A DNA stretch of 20,207 bases. Source: a virus. Each line of letters begins with the position of its first letter. Position 1 is the stretch's first letter. The notes beneath the pieces are model-generated. The model worked only from the letters and a program-made list of their open reading frames with translations, ran no database searches and had not been told where the DNA came from. Location of the stretch: the IMG/VR virus record IMGVR_UViG_3300001851_000150, positions 1 through 20,207 of that record; one strand, 5' to 3'. Of this stretch, positions 1-5,511 are shown in pieces. The position numbers and the translations under genes are program-made.

Positions 1-273
1 GGCGACGGCTACGGCTCCGGCTTCGGCTACGGCGTTGGCCGCTACGGCTACAGCTACAGCGACGGCTATGGCGACGGCTATGGCGACGGCGACGGCGACG
101 GCTCCGGCCTCGGCTACGGCTTCGGCACCGACGACGGCTCCGACGACGGCTCCGACGACGGCTCCGGCCTCGGCCTCGGCCTCGGCTATGGCGACGGCTA
201 TGGCGACGGCTCAGGCTACGGCCTCGGCTATGGCGACGGCTATGGCGACGGCTCAGGCTACGGCAAGAAATAG
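1..273 (+). CDS. Gly/Asp/Tyr/Ser-rich repeat protein, C-terminal part (5' truncated)
   Basis: The frame starting at base 1 is open to a TAG at 271-273 and encodes 90 residues in which nearly every second residue is glycine (G-D, G-Y, G-S, G-F, G-L dipeptides), ending in SGYGKK. The gene begins before the window. No catalytic motif is visible; low-complexity Gly-rich tails of this kind are usually flexible and their function here is unknown. A second frame (starting ATG 35) is also open through the repeat and runs without a stop into the next gene as an Ala/Thr-rich stretch. I prefer the glycine frame because it ends just before a well-formed downstream start and looks like known Gly-rich repeat proteins. 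Frame choice is an inference. Confidence 0.55.
   Translation, partial: GDGYGSGFGYGVGRYGYSYSDGYGDGYGDGDGDGSGLGYGFGTDDGSDDGSDDGSGLGLGLGYGDGYGDGSGYGLGYGDGYGDGSGYGKK
181..264 (+). repeat. Two exact tandem copies of a 42-bp unit
   Basis: Bases 181-222 and 223-264 are identical. They lie in a longer tract (1-264) built from GGC-NNN hexamers, which also holds three consecutive copies of a 12-bp unit (gacgacggctcc) near 130-165. The unit length is a multiple of 3, so copy-number change keeps the glycine frame. Slippage or recombination is the likely origin. Confidence 0.9.
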
Positions 274-289
274 AGGCGGCACACACACC

Positions 290-604
290 ATGTTCAACTT
301 GGATTGGGAAATTGAGCTCCAGTTCGCAGGCAAGGTGATCGACGGCGCGTGTTTGTCGGGCAGATGCGAGGTGCTCGGCAACGGCGACATCACCGACATC
401 TCGCTGAATGCAACCAAGGGGCCACGCGGCTTTGACATCGCCACATCGGTCGACGCTCTGGACCTCGGCGGCCCGGATTTCGAACGCACACTCGCGGCTC
501 AGATCAAAGCCGACTACGCGCACGTGATCGCGGAGAAGTTCGAGGAATTCTACTCGCACATTCCGGCCACCCGATCCGATCGAAAGCTCAAGGAGGCGGT
601 CTAA
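290..604 (+). CDS. Hypothetical protein, 104 aa
   Basis: The product begins MFNLDWEIELQFAGKV and ends RKLKEAV. I chose ATG 290 because it lies 16 bases after the stop of the Gly-rich frame, is preceded by GAGG at 273-276, and begins sequence of normal complexity; the upstream in-frame ATG 35 would add an 85-residue Ala/Thr repeat. The N-terminal half looks like alternating beta strands and the C-terminal third (from about residue 64) is a charged amphipathic helix. I do not recognise the family. Its position upstream of the recombination genes makes it an early phage gene. Confidence 0.6.
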   Translation: MFNLDWEIELQFAGKVIDGACLSGRCEVLGNGDITDISLNATKGPRGFDIATSVDALDLGGPDFERTLAAQIKADYAHVIAEKFEEFYSHIPATRSDRKLKEAV

Positions 605-610
605 CCCAAC

Positions 611-671
611 ACCATCCCGGAGGGCTGGGATGGTCAGCGGAGCGGGTCGAGCGGGGTAAGGCCCGCTCCGC
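611..671 (+). other. Two consecutive stem-loops in the intergenic gap
   Basis: Stem 1 pairs 611-618 (accatccc) with 627-634 over an 8-base loop. Stem 2 pairs 637-646 (gcggagcggg) with 662-671 over a 15-base loop. All pairs are perfect Watson-Crick. No T-run follows either stem, so a simple intrinsic terminator is not indicated. They could be a Rho-dependent or attenuating structure, a processing site, or an operator. Confidence 0.6.
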
Positions 672-701
672 AATCTCTCATCACGTCAGCGAGTAGGCAC
701 C

Positions 702-968
702 ATGCAAACACAGTCAGTCATCACGACAGCCGAGTGGATCGACAACAATTGGGACGAAGCGCACGCGGCGCTGATGCGCCTTCGGGAATTTGAAACTCTG
801 GAGCGCATGCACGAAGGCACGCGCCGAACGCTTCAACTCGCCTTGCGGATGCTGATCGCAGCATCCGAACGCGACGCCAGAATAAAGCCATCAGAGGAGC
901 GAGTGCCGCGCAAGTTCGGCGCTAGTCCGCGCACGTTCCGAACGGCAGGAAAGATGCGGAGGCCTTGA
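702..968 (+). CDS. Hypothetical protein, 88 aa
   Basis: Encodes a mostly helical, Arg-rich small protein starting MQTQSVITTAEWIDNNWDEA. No signal peptide, membrane segment or metal-binding motif is visible. The central part (about residues 20-55) is a run of amphipathic helices rich in Leu, Arg and Glu. The C-terminal 25 residues are basic and probably disordered. It is followed 4 bases later by a small membrane-protein gene. I do not recognise the family. Confidence 0.55.
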   Translation: MQTQSVITTAEWIDNNWDEAHAALMRLREFETLERMHEGTRRTLQLALRMLIAASERDARIKPSEERVPRKFGASPRTFRTAGKMRRP

Positions 969-972
969 CGCC

Positions 973-1089
973 ATGGATGAGCAGCAACTCGACGACTTTG
1001 CCGAAGCGGTCAAATCGATCTCATTCGGCGACGTGGTTGTCTCGATCATTGCGGCATCGCTGATCGCGGCCGGAATAATCCTGTTTTGA
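973..1089 (+). CDS. Small single-pass membrane protein, 38 aa
   Basis: Too short for most gene callers. ATG 973 starts MDEQQLDDFAEAVKSISFGD followed by an uninterrupted hydrophobic stretch VVVSIIAASLIAAGIILF that ends at the TGA (1087-1089). An acidic N-terminal helix followed by about 18 hydrophobic residues at the extreme C-terminus suggests a tail-anchored inner-membrane peptide. The gene begins 4 bases after the previous stop, consistent with translational coupling. Function unknown; small phage membrane proteins are often host-interference or exclusion factors, but nothing here proves that. Confidence 0.5.
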   Translation: MDEQQLDDFAEAVKSISFGDVVVSIIAASLIAAGIILF

Positions 1090-1199
1090 AACAACGAGTT
1101 TGCAGGCGGAGGGAGGGGTCGTTCCGGTCGGACGGCTAGGGTGTCAACCTTCCTCGGGCGATGTGAACCGGCACTCTGCAATTCAAAAGGACGCGGCAC

Positions 1200-2096
1200 A
1201 TGGAACAGGCGGCAAATGTCTCTCATCCACAAATTCATCGAGCGAACGGCGACGGCAGCGGCGTTGTGCCTGCTGGCAGCGGCGTGCTTCATTATGGGGG
1301 TGATACTGGCGGTAATGCTGTACGCGCTCCCAATGGGGGCGCGGTTGCTCGGCATGTAGCGCGGCTGCCGGGACAGGCAGCGAGCGAAGCCGCAGCGCTT
1401 ATCTCGATGATCGAGCGCGCCGCCGCTGACCCTGGCATCGACATCGAGCGCATTGAACGAATGTTCGCGATGTATGAGAGGGCATCGGCGCGGAATGCGA
1501 GGGCGGCGTATGATGCCGCATTCGCAGCGATGCAGCCGGAGCTGCCTGAGATCGACAAGCGCGGAAAAATCATCATCAAGGAAAAGGGCACCGAGAGGAT
1601 TATTCAAAGCACGCCCTATGCGTTGTGGGACGATACGAACCGGCTTATCAAGCCGATCTTGGCCAAGTACGGGTTTGGGATCTCGTTCCGCATCGCGCAA
1701 ACAGAGTCGCGTCTGACAACGACAGCCATCCTTGCGCACTGTGACGGCCATCGTGAAGAGACGCCTTTTTCGTCTCCGATCGATTCCACCGGATCGAAAA
1801 ACAACGTGCAGGGATGGGGATCGGCGCTTAGCTACGGCAAGCGCTACGCAGGCACCGCGATCCTCAACATCACGACCAAGGGTGAGGACGACGACGGGAA
1901 AGCCGCCGGGCAGGCGCTTGCCGAGTTCATCAGCGATGAGCAAGTCGCCGAGCTTCAGAAGCTCATCGCCGAGACGAAAACCGACATCACCAAGTTTCTC
2001 GAGTTCTGCAACTTCGAAAGCCTGTCGGATATCCCAGCGGCGCAATTCGCGAAGGCTCGCTCGATGCTCCTCGCAAAGAAGGGGAAGCGCTCGTGA
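1200..2096 (+). CDS. erf: ERF-family single-strand annealing protein (phage recombinase)
   Basis: ERF-type annealing proteins bind single-stranded DNA ends and anneal homologous strands during phage recombination. The ERF core is visible from about residue 63: SMIERAAADPGIDIERIERM, then the helical segment YERASARNARAAYDAAFAAM, then YALWDDTNRLIKPIL (140-154), and the family's signature-like QGWGSALSYGKRYA (204-217). The C-terminal third is an acidic linker and a helical domain, as usual. ATG 1200 is supported by an AAGGA about 8 bases upstream. Residues 1-62 are Gly/Ala-rich, unlike a folded domain, and overlap another frame (1216-1359), so the true start could be later (ATG 1407), which however has no Shine-Dalgarno. 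The gene overlaps the start of the exonuclease gene by 4 bases, forming a Red-like pair. Confidence 0.88.
   Translation: MEQAANVSHPQIHRANGDGSGVVPAGSGVLHYGGDTGGNAVRAPNGGAVARHVARLPGQAASEAAALISMIERAAADPGIDIERIERMFAMYERASARNARAAYDAAFAAMQPELPEIDKRGKIIIKEKGTERIIQSTPYALWDDTNRLIKPILAKYGFGISFRIAQTESRLTTTAILAHCDGHREETPFSSPIDSTGSKNNVQGWGSALSYGKRYAGTAILNITTKGEDDDGKAAGQALAEFISDEQVAELQKLIAETKTDITKFLEFCNFESLSDIPAAQFAKARSMLLAKKGKRS
1216..1359 (+). CDS. Candidate overprinted membrane peptide inside erf, 47 aa
   Basis: In the +1 frame relative to erf, ATG 1216 opens 47 codons ending at TAG 1357-1359. The peptide is MSLIHKFIERTATAAALCLL followed by AAACFIMGVILAVMLYALPM and a short GARLLGM tail. That gives one positively charged amphipathic start and a strong membrane segment of about 25 residues, the layout of a real small membrane protein. 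The erf frame here is low-complexity. The upstream GGCGG is only a weak ribosome site. A GTG at 1141 would lengthen the frame. Either the two genes truly overlap, or erf begins later. The existence of this gene is an inference. Confidence 0.35.
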   Translation: MSLIHKFIERTATAAALCLLAAACFIMGVILAVMLYALPMGARLLGM

Positions 2097-2731
2097 AGGT
2101 CATCGATTGCGAGCAGGGCTCACCTGAATGGCATGCAGCCCGTGCCGGCCGCGTGACCTCCAGCCGCGTGGCCGACGTAGTACGCCAGACGAAGAACGGC
2201 CCATCAGCGATGCGCGAGACATATAAGGGCGAGTTGATCGCAGAGCGCCTATCCGGGTTCGTTGCAACCGACGGATACGTCTCGACGGCCATGCAGCGCG
2301 GGATCGAGACCGAGGACAAGGCCCGCGCCTATTACGGGTTCATCAACGACGTGCAGCCTGAGCGCGTCGGGTTCGTGCTGCATCCGACGATCGAAATGGC
2401 CGGGTGCTCGCCTGATCGCCTCGTGCTCGATGACGGTCTGATCGAGATCAAATGTCCGCATTCCAAGGAGCACATTCGCATGCTCAAGGGCGGCGCGATC
2501 GAAGCCGATTATGCCAAGCAAATCCAGTGGCAACTTGCCTGCACCGGCCGCGCGTGGTGCGACTTTATCAGCTACGATGACAGACTCCCCCCCGAGATGT
2601 GCATCAAGGTCATTCGCGTGCACCGCGACGTTGAAACGATAACGGCGTTGGAGTTGGCCGTCAGGCTGTTTCTTGCCGAGATCGAGAAAGAGGTCGCCGA
2701 ACTTCGCAGCATGTTCAAGGTCGCCGCATGA
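2093..2731 (+). CDS. YqaJ / lambda-exonuclease-like DNA nuclease
   Basis: A PD-(D/E)XK-fold exonuclease that would resect double-stranded DNA ends to give the single strands bound by the ERF partner. Visible motifs in order: GSPEWHAARAGRVTSS (residues 9-24), GIETED (70-75), the acidic motif CSPDRL with D108, the catalytic E-x-K as LIEIKCP (E118, K120), and QIQWQLACTG (143-152), the helix with conserved Gln that closes the active site. Length (212 aa) fits the family. It starts at GTG 2093, overlapping the erf stop, so the two are translationally coupled. Confidence 0.9.
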   Translation: MKVIDCEQGSPEWHAARAGRVTSSRVADVVRQTKNGPSAMRETYKGELIAERLSGFVATDGYVSTAMQRGIETEDKARAYYGFINDVQPERVGFVLHPTIEMAGCSPDRLVLDDGLIEIKCPHSKEHIRMLKGGAIEADYAKQIQWQLACTGRAWCDFISYDDRLPPEMCIKVIRVHRDVETITALELAVRLFLAEIEKEVAELRSMFKVAA

Positions 2732-2772
2732 GCCTCCCCAAGATCATGCGCGCCGTGAGCAAAACAGGGTGA
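2728..2772 (+). CDS. 14-residue mini-ORF, possibly a gene remnant
   Basis: ATG 2728 overlaps the exonuclease stop (ATGA) and reads MSLPKIMRAVSKTG before TGA 2770-2772. It begins like a normal coupled gene but ends at once. It may be the 5' stub of a gene lost by deletion, or simply a coupling peptide for the next gene. No function can be assigned. Confidence 0.2.
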   Translation: MSLPKIMRAVSKTG

Positions 2773-2776
2773 AACC

Positions 2777-2947
2777 ATGAAAAATATCTGGTGGGCGCTG
2801 GCTAATTTTATTGCGGTGATGACGTTGTTTATCGCCGCGAGATACGTATTTGGATCGTCATTCAACGCTGATCTGTATGGGGCGGGACTGGTTCTCGGTT
2901 ACGTTTACGCGAAGCTGCACGAGATTGCTGCCGAGAGGTTTTGGTGA
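2777..2947 (+). CDS. Small membrane protein, 56 aa
   Basis: ATG 2777 to TGA 2945-2947. Starts MKNIWWALANFIAVMTLFIA, a hydrophobic segment at residues 4-24, followed by a second, weaker one around ADLYGAGLVLGYVYA (31-45), and a short charged tail ending AAERFW. This looks like a two-helix or one-helix inner-membrane peptide. The stop overlaps the next ATG (TGATG), so it belongs to the early operon. It has visibly more A+T than its neighbours (aaaaatatctgg, gctaattttattgcg), hinting at separate origin. Function unknown. Confidence 0.55.
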   Translation: MKNIWWALANFIAVMTLFIAARYVFGSSFNADLYGAGLVLGYVYAKLHEIAAERFW

Positions 2948-3165
2948 TGCATGACATTGGCAAAGCCGGGCCGGTTCATCCAGGCACCTGCAAAGAGTGC
3001 CCCTTTTTTAAATCGATGGGTGAATCCTACGGGGAATGTCGATCAATTACGGTTCCTGATAAATCGAAGCCGTGGGCTGCCGTGGAGAACGAGCGTTTCA
3101 GCCGGATGCTCCCGAGCGACTGGACCGGCTGCACGCACTGGAAAGCCAACGTGAGGGCAGCATGA
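2947..3165 (+). CDS. Small Cys-rich protein, likely metal-binding, 72 aa
   Basis: Starts MHDIGKAGPVHPGTCKECPF. The CxxC at residues 15-18, a third Cys in GECRS (31) and a fourth in TGCTHW near residue 63 form a possible four-Cys zinc site of the kind frequent in small phage early proteins. ATG 2947 overlaps the previous stop, and the gene's own stop overlaps the next ATG (ATGA). No enzyme motif is visible; the role is unknown. Confidence 0.6.
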   Translation: MHDIGKAGPVHPGTCKECPFFKSMGESYGECRSITVPDKSKPWAAVENERFSRMLPSDWTGCTHWKANVRAA

Positions 3166-3416
3166 CCAACAAACCCATAGACCTTGCGACCTCTCAGGCA
3201 GAGCCGCAGAAACGAGCATGTTCGGAGTGCAGGCATATCTATCGCGCAAAGATCAGTAGCGATGCCGTGTGCGGCGCGACCGGCAGAGACCTTATTTTTG
3301 AGCGAATGAGCGATGTTGCGGCCTGTGGAAGGCGAGGCCACCTCTGGCAGCCCCGTCCTCCCCGCCTCGGGTTCTTCGCCTGGCTTCGCGTCCTGTTCTT
3401 CGGAGAGAGGAAATGA
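3162..3416 (+). CDS. Small Cys-rich protein with hydrophobic C-terminus, 84 aa
   Basis: Starts MTNKPIDLATSQAEPQKRAC. A CSECRHIY motif (Cys 20 and 23) plus Cys in DAVCGATG and VAACGRRG give four cysteines in a zinc-ribbon-like spacing, echoing the gene just upstream. The end, PRLGFFAWLRVLFFGERK, is aromatic and hydrophobic and could associate with the membrane. ATG 3162 is chosen because it overlaps the preceding stop (ATGA) as do its neighbours. Two adjacent Cys-rich genes of similar size suggest ancient duplication or similar function; the function is unknown. Confidence 0.6.
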   Translation: MTNKPIDLATSQAEPQKRACSECRHIYRAKISSDAVCGATGRDLIFERMSDVAACGRRGHLWQPRPPRLGFFAWLRVLFFGERK

Positions 3417-3544
3417 ACCGTCAGATGGGCGACTGCGCCATGAACACGCTCGGTCTCGTCTCACACCTTGCGAAGACGATGCGCGACAAATGGGGGATGG
3501 AGCACGAAGGCGGCAAGGATTTCGATCCTGAGCGATCGAATTGA
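3413..3544 (+). CDS. Hypothetical protein, 43 aa
   Basis: ATG 3413 overlaps the previous stop (ATGA) and has AGAGAGG just upstream. Reads MNRQMGDCAMNTLGLVSHLA then a charged tail ending DFDPERSN, with TGA at 3542-3544. Helical N-terminal half; no motif recognised. Support comes from coupling and the ribosome site. Confidence 0.45.
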   Translation: MNRQMGDCAMNTLGLVSHLAKTMRDKWGMEHEGGKDFDPERSN

Positions 3545-3571
3545 CCCCTGGACCAGGTCGATGAGGGACGC

Positions 3572-3805
3572 ATGAGCAATAAATGGAGACCGCTGTCGAC
3601 GACGGATGAAAAGGAAATCGTCGATCGAGTGGTTCTGCTGTTCTGCCCGCACCGGGACGTGACGAACCGAAAACGTATCGAAATCGGATGGGCGCACACA
3701 AGCCTTGGGGGCCACCACGCATGGGCAACGCATTGGATGGAGCTTCCGGGCGACCCCGATCCAGATGAAGTGGCTCGCATTCTTGCAAATGAAGTTCCAG
3801 CATGA
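3572..3805 (+). CDS. DUF551-like small phage protein, 77 aa
   Basis: The order W-x-P-L near the start, a VVLLFCP strand (20-26), IEIGWAHTS, and the ending ATHWMELPGDPDPDE match the layout of the small DUF551-type phage proteins (W-x-P, V-L-L, then H-W-M-x-LP-x-P). The biochemical role of that family is not known. The tail EVARILANEVPA is helical. Its stop overlaps the excisionase-like start (ATGA). Family assignment is from pattern recall only. Confidence 0.65.
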   Translation: MSNKWRPLSTTDEKEIVDRVVLLFCPHRDVTNRKRIEIGWAHTSLGGHHAWATHWMELPGDPDPDEVARILANEVPA

Positions 3806-4176
3806 CCGCCCCCATCCTGACCCTCGAAGAGGGAGCGGCACCGGAAGACTTCGGCCTTCCTGCCCGTCCCATCTGCACAGCACAAGAGGTCGCAACCGCC
3901 TTTCGGTGTTCCGCGACCAAGGTTCGCCGTGCCATCAATGACGGGTCTCTCCCCGCCTTCCGACTCGGCCGGGAACTCAGGATCAAGACGGCGGATGCGG
4001 CGGCATGGCTCAAAGCAAGCTCTACAGCGTCGGGAAGTACAGCCTCGGTCGGCTCAAAGGACGATGGGTCGTCACGTGGCGAGAAGGCCGAACACGACGG
4101 CGCTACGATCTCCACGCTTCCACCCAGGAAGAGGCGAAACGGGCTCTTGAGCGCTTCGCTCGCGGCCAAGCCGTAG
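3802..4176 (+). CDS. Excisionase-like HTH (MerR/HTH_17 type) DNA-binding protein
   Basis: Residues 24-71 form a winged-helix DNA-binding domain: PICTAQEVATAFRCSATKV then RRAINDGSLPAFRLGREL and DAAAWLKAS. This is the HTH_17 pattern seen in excisionases and recombination directionality factors. Such proteins bend DNA near attP and bias integrase toward excision. The position immediately before and overlapping the integrase supports that role. The C-terminal 50 residues, after the folded domain, are Ser/Gly/Lys-rich and are encoded in a different frame from the first 57 codons of int (4005-4176). The tail may be unstructured by-product of that overlap. Confidence 0.75.
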   Translation: MTAPILTLEEGAAPEDFGLPARPICTAQEVATAFRCSATKVRRAINDGSLPAFRLGRELRIKTADAAAWLKASSTASGSTASVGSKDDGSSRGEKAEHDGATISTLPPRKRRNGLLSASLAAKP

Positions 4177-5045
4177 TCCAGGCCGGCCCCGCCACCACCG
4201 TGCAAGCCGTTTGGGACGCTTACATCGCCGATCGCGAGCTTGAGGGGCGCAAGTCCGTCCCCATCCTTAAATTCAACTGGCGGGCGCTCAGAACAACGTT
4301 CGCGGGCCTATCCGCCAGCAAAGTCACGAAGCAACTCTGCCGGGACTATGCCGATGCCCGCCGGGCCGCCGGGATTGCGGAAGCCACCATCCTCACCGAG
4401 CTTCGCCGGCTGCGAACCGCCCTGATCTGGGGCGCGGCAAACAAGATGATCCCGGAAGCCCCGCAAGTCTGGCTGCCGGTCGAGCCCCGCGCCCGCGAGC
4501 GCTGGCTGACCGAAGACGAGGTTCGCAGCCTGATCGACGCCGCAGTGTCCCCGCACCTTCGCCTTTTCATCATCCTCGCCCTGGCCACCGCCGGCCGCAA
4601 AGAGGCGATCCTTGGCCTGACCTGGGCCCGCGTCGATTTGGACCGCCGGCTGATCTATCTCGACGACCCGACGCTCGACCGGACCTCTAAGGGCCGCGCC
4701 ACCGTCCCCATCAACGACATGGCCCTTGCCGCCCTGACATCGGCCAAGGGCGCAAGTCTTACACCCTACGTCATCGAGTACGCGCAAGGTCGGGTCGCCA
4801 GCATCAAGACCGCATGGGCGGCAACACTCTCCCGCGCCGGCATCGAGCACGCGACCCCGCACGATCTGCGGCGCACCGCGGCAAGCTGGATGGTGATGGC
4901 CGGGACGCCGATCGAGCAGGTCGCCCGCTATCTCGGCCACAGCAGCCCAAGAACGACGTGGAAGGTCTACGGCAAGTTCGCGCCGGATTACCTGCGAACG
5001 GCATCTGAGGCCGTGAGCCTCGATTTACGAAGAAGGATAGGGTGA
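4005..5045 (+). CDS. int: Tyrosine recombinase (phage integrase)
   Basis: Catalyses site-specific recombination between phage and host attachment sites. All catalytic residues can be placed: Arg198 in TAGRKEAILGL, Lys229 in SKGRATVPI, His286 and Arg289 in TPHDLRRTAASW, His312 in LGHSS, and the nucleophile Tyr322 in WKVYGKF. An N-terminal arm-binding-like region (KGRWVVTWREGRTRRRYDL, residues 18-36) and a core-binding domain (about 66-150) precede the catalytic domain. Length 346 aa is normal. ATG 4005 lies inside the excisionase-like gene with a 172-bp overlap, as in lambda-type xis/int arrangements. Its 3' end is duplicated at 5397-5447. Confidence 0.95.
   Translation: MAQSKLYSVGKYSLGRLKGRWVVTWREGRTRRRYDLHASTQEEAKRALERFARGQAVVQAGPATTVQAVWDAYIADRELEGRKSVPILKFNWRALRTTFAGLSASKVTKQLCRDYADARRAAGIAEATILTELRRLRTALIWGAANKMIPEAPQVWLPVEPRARERWLTEDEVRSLIDAAVSPHLRLFIILALATAGRKEAILGLTWARVDLDRRLIYLDDPTLDRTSKGRATVPINDMALAALTSAKGASLTPYVIEYAQGRVASIKTAWAATLSRAGIEHATPHDLRRTAASWMVMAGTPIEQVARYLGHSSPRTTWKVYGKFAPDYLRTASEAVSLDLRRRIG
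4995..5045 (+). repeat. Direct repeat, copy 1 (integrase 3' end)
   Basis: Encodes RTASEAVSLDLRRRIG plus stop. A diverged second copy lies exactly 402 bp downstream at 5397-5447. Bases 5006-5024 are identical to 5408-5426 (19 nt). Confidence 0.9.
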
Positions 5046-5407
5046 TGGCCAACTCGACTATTACCAACGACATTCTGTGCAAATTAGCGCACGTGAGCTT
5101 CCATGAAGTCTGGAAGGTCGCGCCAAGACCGAAAAAGCCGACGCATTGGGTCGATGTCGAATTGTCAGGCGCCGACGCGGCCATGCCGCTAGAGGAATTG
5201 TCAAAGAAGTACCTCAGACCGGCCATGACGACGCTGGCAAATCAGCTGTTCGACGTGCGCGGCGACGCTTATTTCTACCCGGTAAAAGTACCTCTAGGGG
5301 TGAGGGGAGCTTGCATCCGGTTTGGCGACACGCACATGTTGGTTTACGAGGTGCAATCACTCGACGATTTCAAGAGGACGTTTCGGTTTGCGGTGGCGTA
5401 CTGCTGA
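5045..5407 (+). CDS. Hypothetical protein, 120 aa, inserted behind int
   Basis: ATG 5045 overlaps the integrase stop (TGATG); GTG 5042 is also possible. The product begins MANSTITNDILCKLAHVSFH. It looks like an alpha/beta fold with strands WVDVELSG, DAYFYPVKVPL, ACIRFG and MLVYEVQ, and ends DDFKRTFRFAVAYC. No family is recognised. Its last codons (VAYC) are read from DNA that, in another frame, begins the duplicated integrase tail, so its 3' end sits exactly on the repeat junction. That makes it likely cargo carried by an insertion or recombination event behind int. Function unknown. Confidence 0.65.
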   Translation: MANSTITNDILCKLAHVSFHEVWKVAPRPKKPTHWVDVELSGADAAMPLEELSKKYLRPAMTTLANQLFDVRGDAYFYPVKVPLGVRGACIRFGDTHMLVYEVQSLDDFKRTFRFAVAYC

Positions 5408-5447
5408 TGAGGCCGTGAGCCTCGATCTGAGGAGGAAAGTGGGATGA
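5397..5447 (+). pseudogene. Remnant of a second integrase C-terminus
   Basis: In the frame starting at 5397 the DNA reads RTADEAVSLDLRRKVG and a stop, against RTASEAVSLDLRRRIG and a stop for the integrase at 4995-5045. Thirteen of sixteen residues match, and synonymous third-position changes show that the copies diverged as coding sequence. Homology stops just upstream of the first Arg codon. No start or catalytic domain is attached, so this is a 3' fragment of a related but not identical integrase gene. Confidence 0.85.
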
Positions 5448-5463
5448 TGACGAGGAAGCGCCT

Positions 5464-5511
5464 ATGACCATCGCAGACGACATCAAGACCAGAAAGGCGA
5501 GGAAGGTATGA
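5464..5511 (+). CDS. 15-residue mini-ORF, possible gene stub
   Basis: ATG 5464 reads MTIADDIKTRKARKV and stops at TGA 5509-5511, overlapping the ATG of the next gene (5508). It may be a coupling peptide or the stub of a lost gene. No function can be given. Confidence 0.2.
   Translation: MTIADDIKTRKARKV

Noticed and set aside
35-604. One 189-residue Ala/Thr-rich protein starting at ATG 35
   Set aside because: The Gly-frame reading and the ribosome site before ATG 290 explain the region better; the fused form is kept only as a finding.
891-2045. 384-codon open frame on the minus strand across erf
   Set aside because: It mirrors a well-supported rightward gene, has Arg/Pro-rich composition and no family pattern; a GC-rich shadow.
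3027-4205. 392-codon open frame on the minus strand over the small early genes
   Set aside because: Covers several coupled rightward genes and has random-looking composition.
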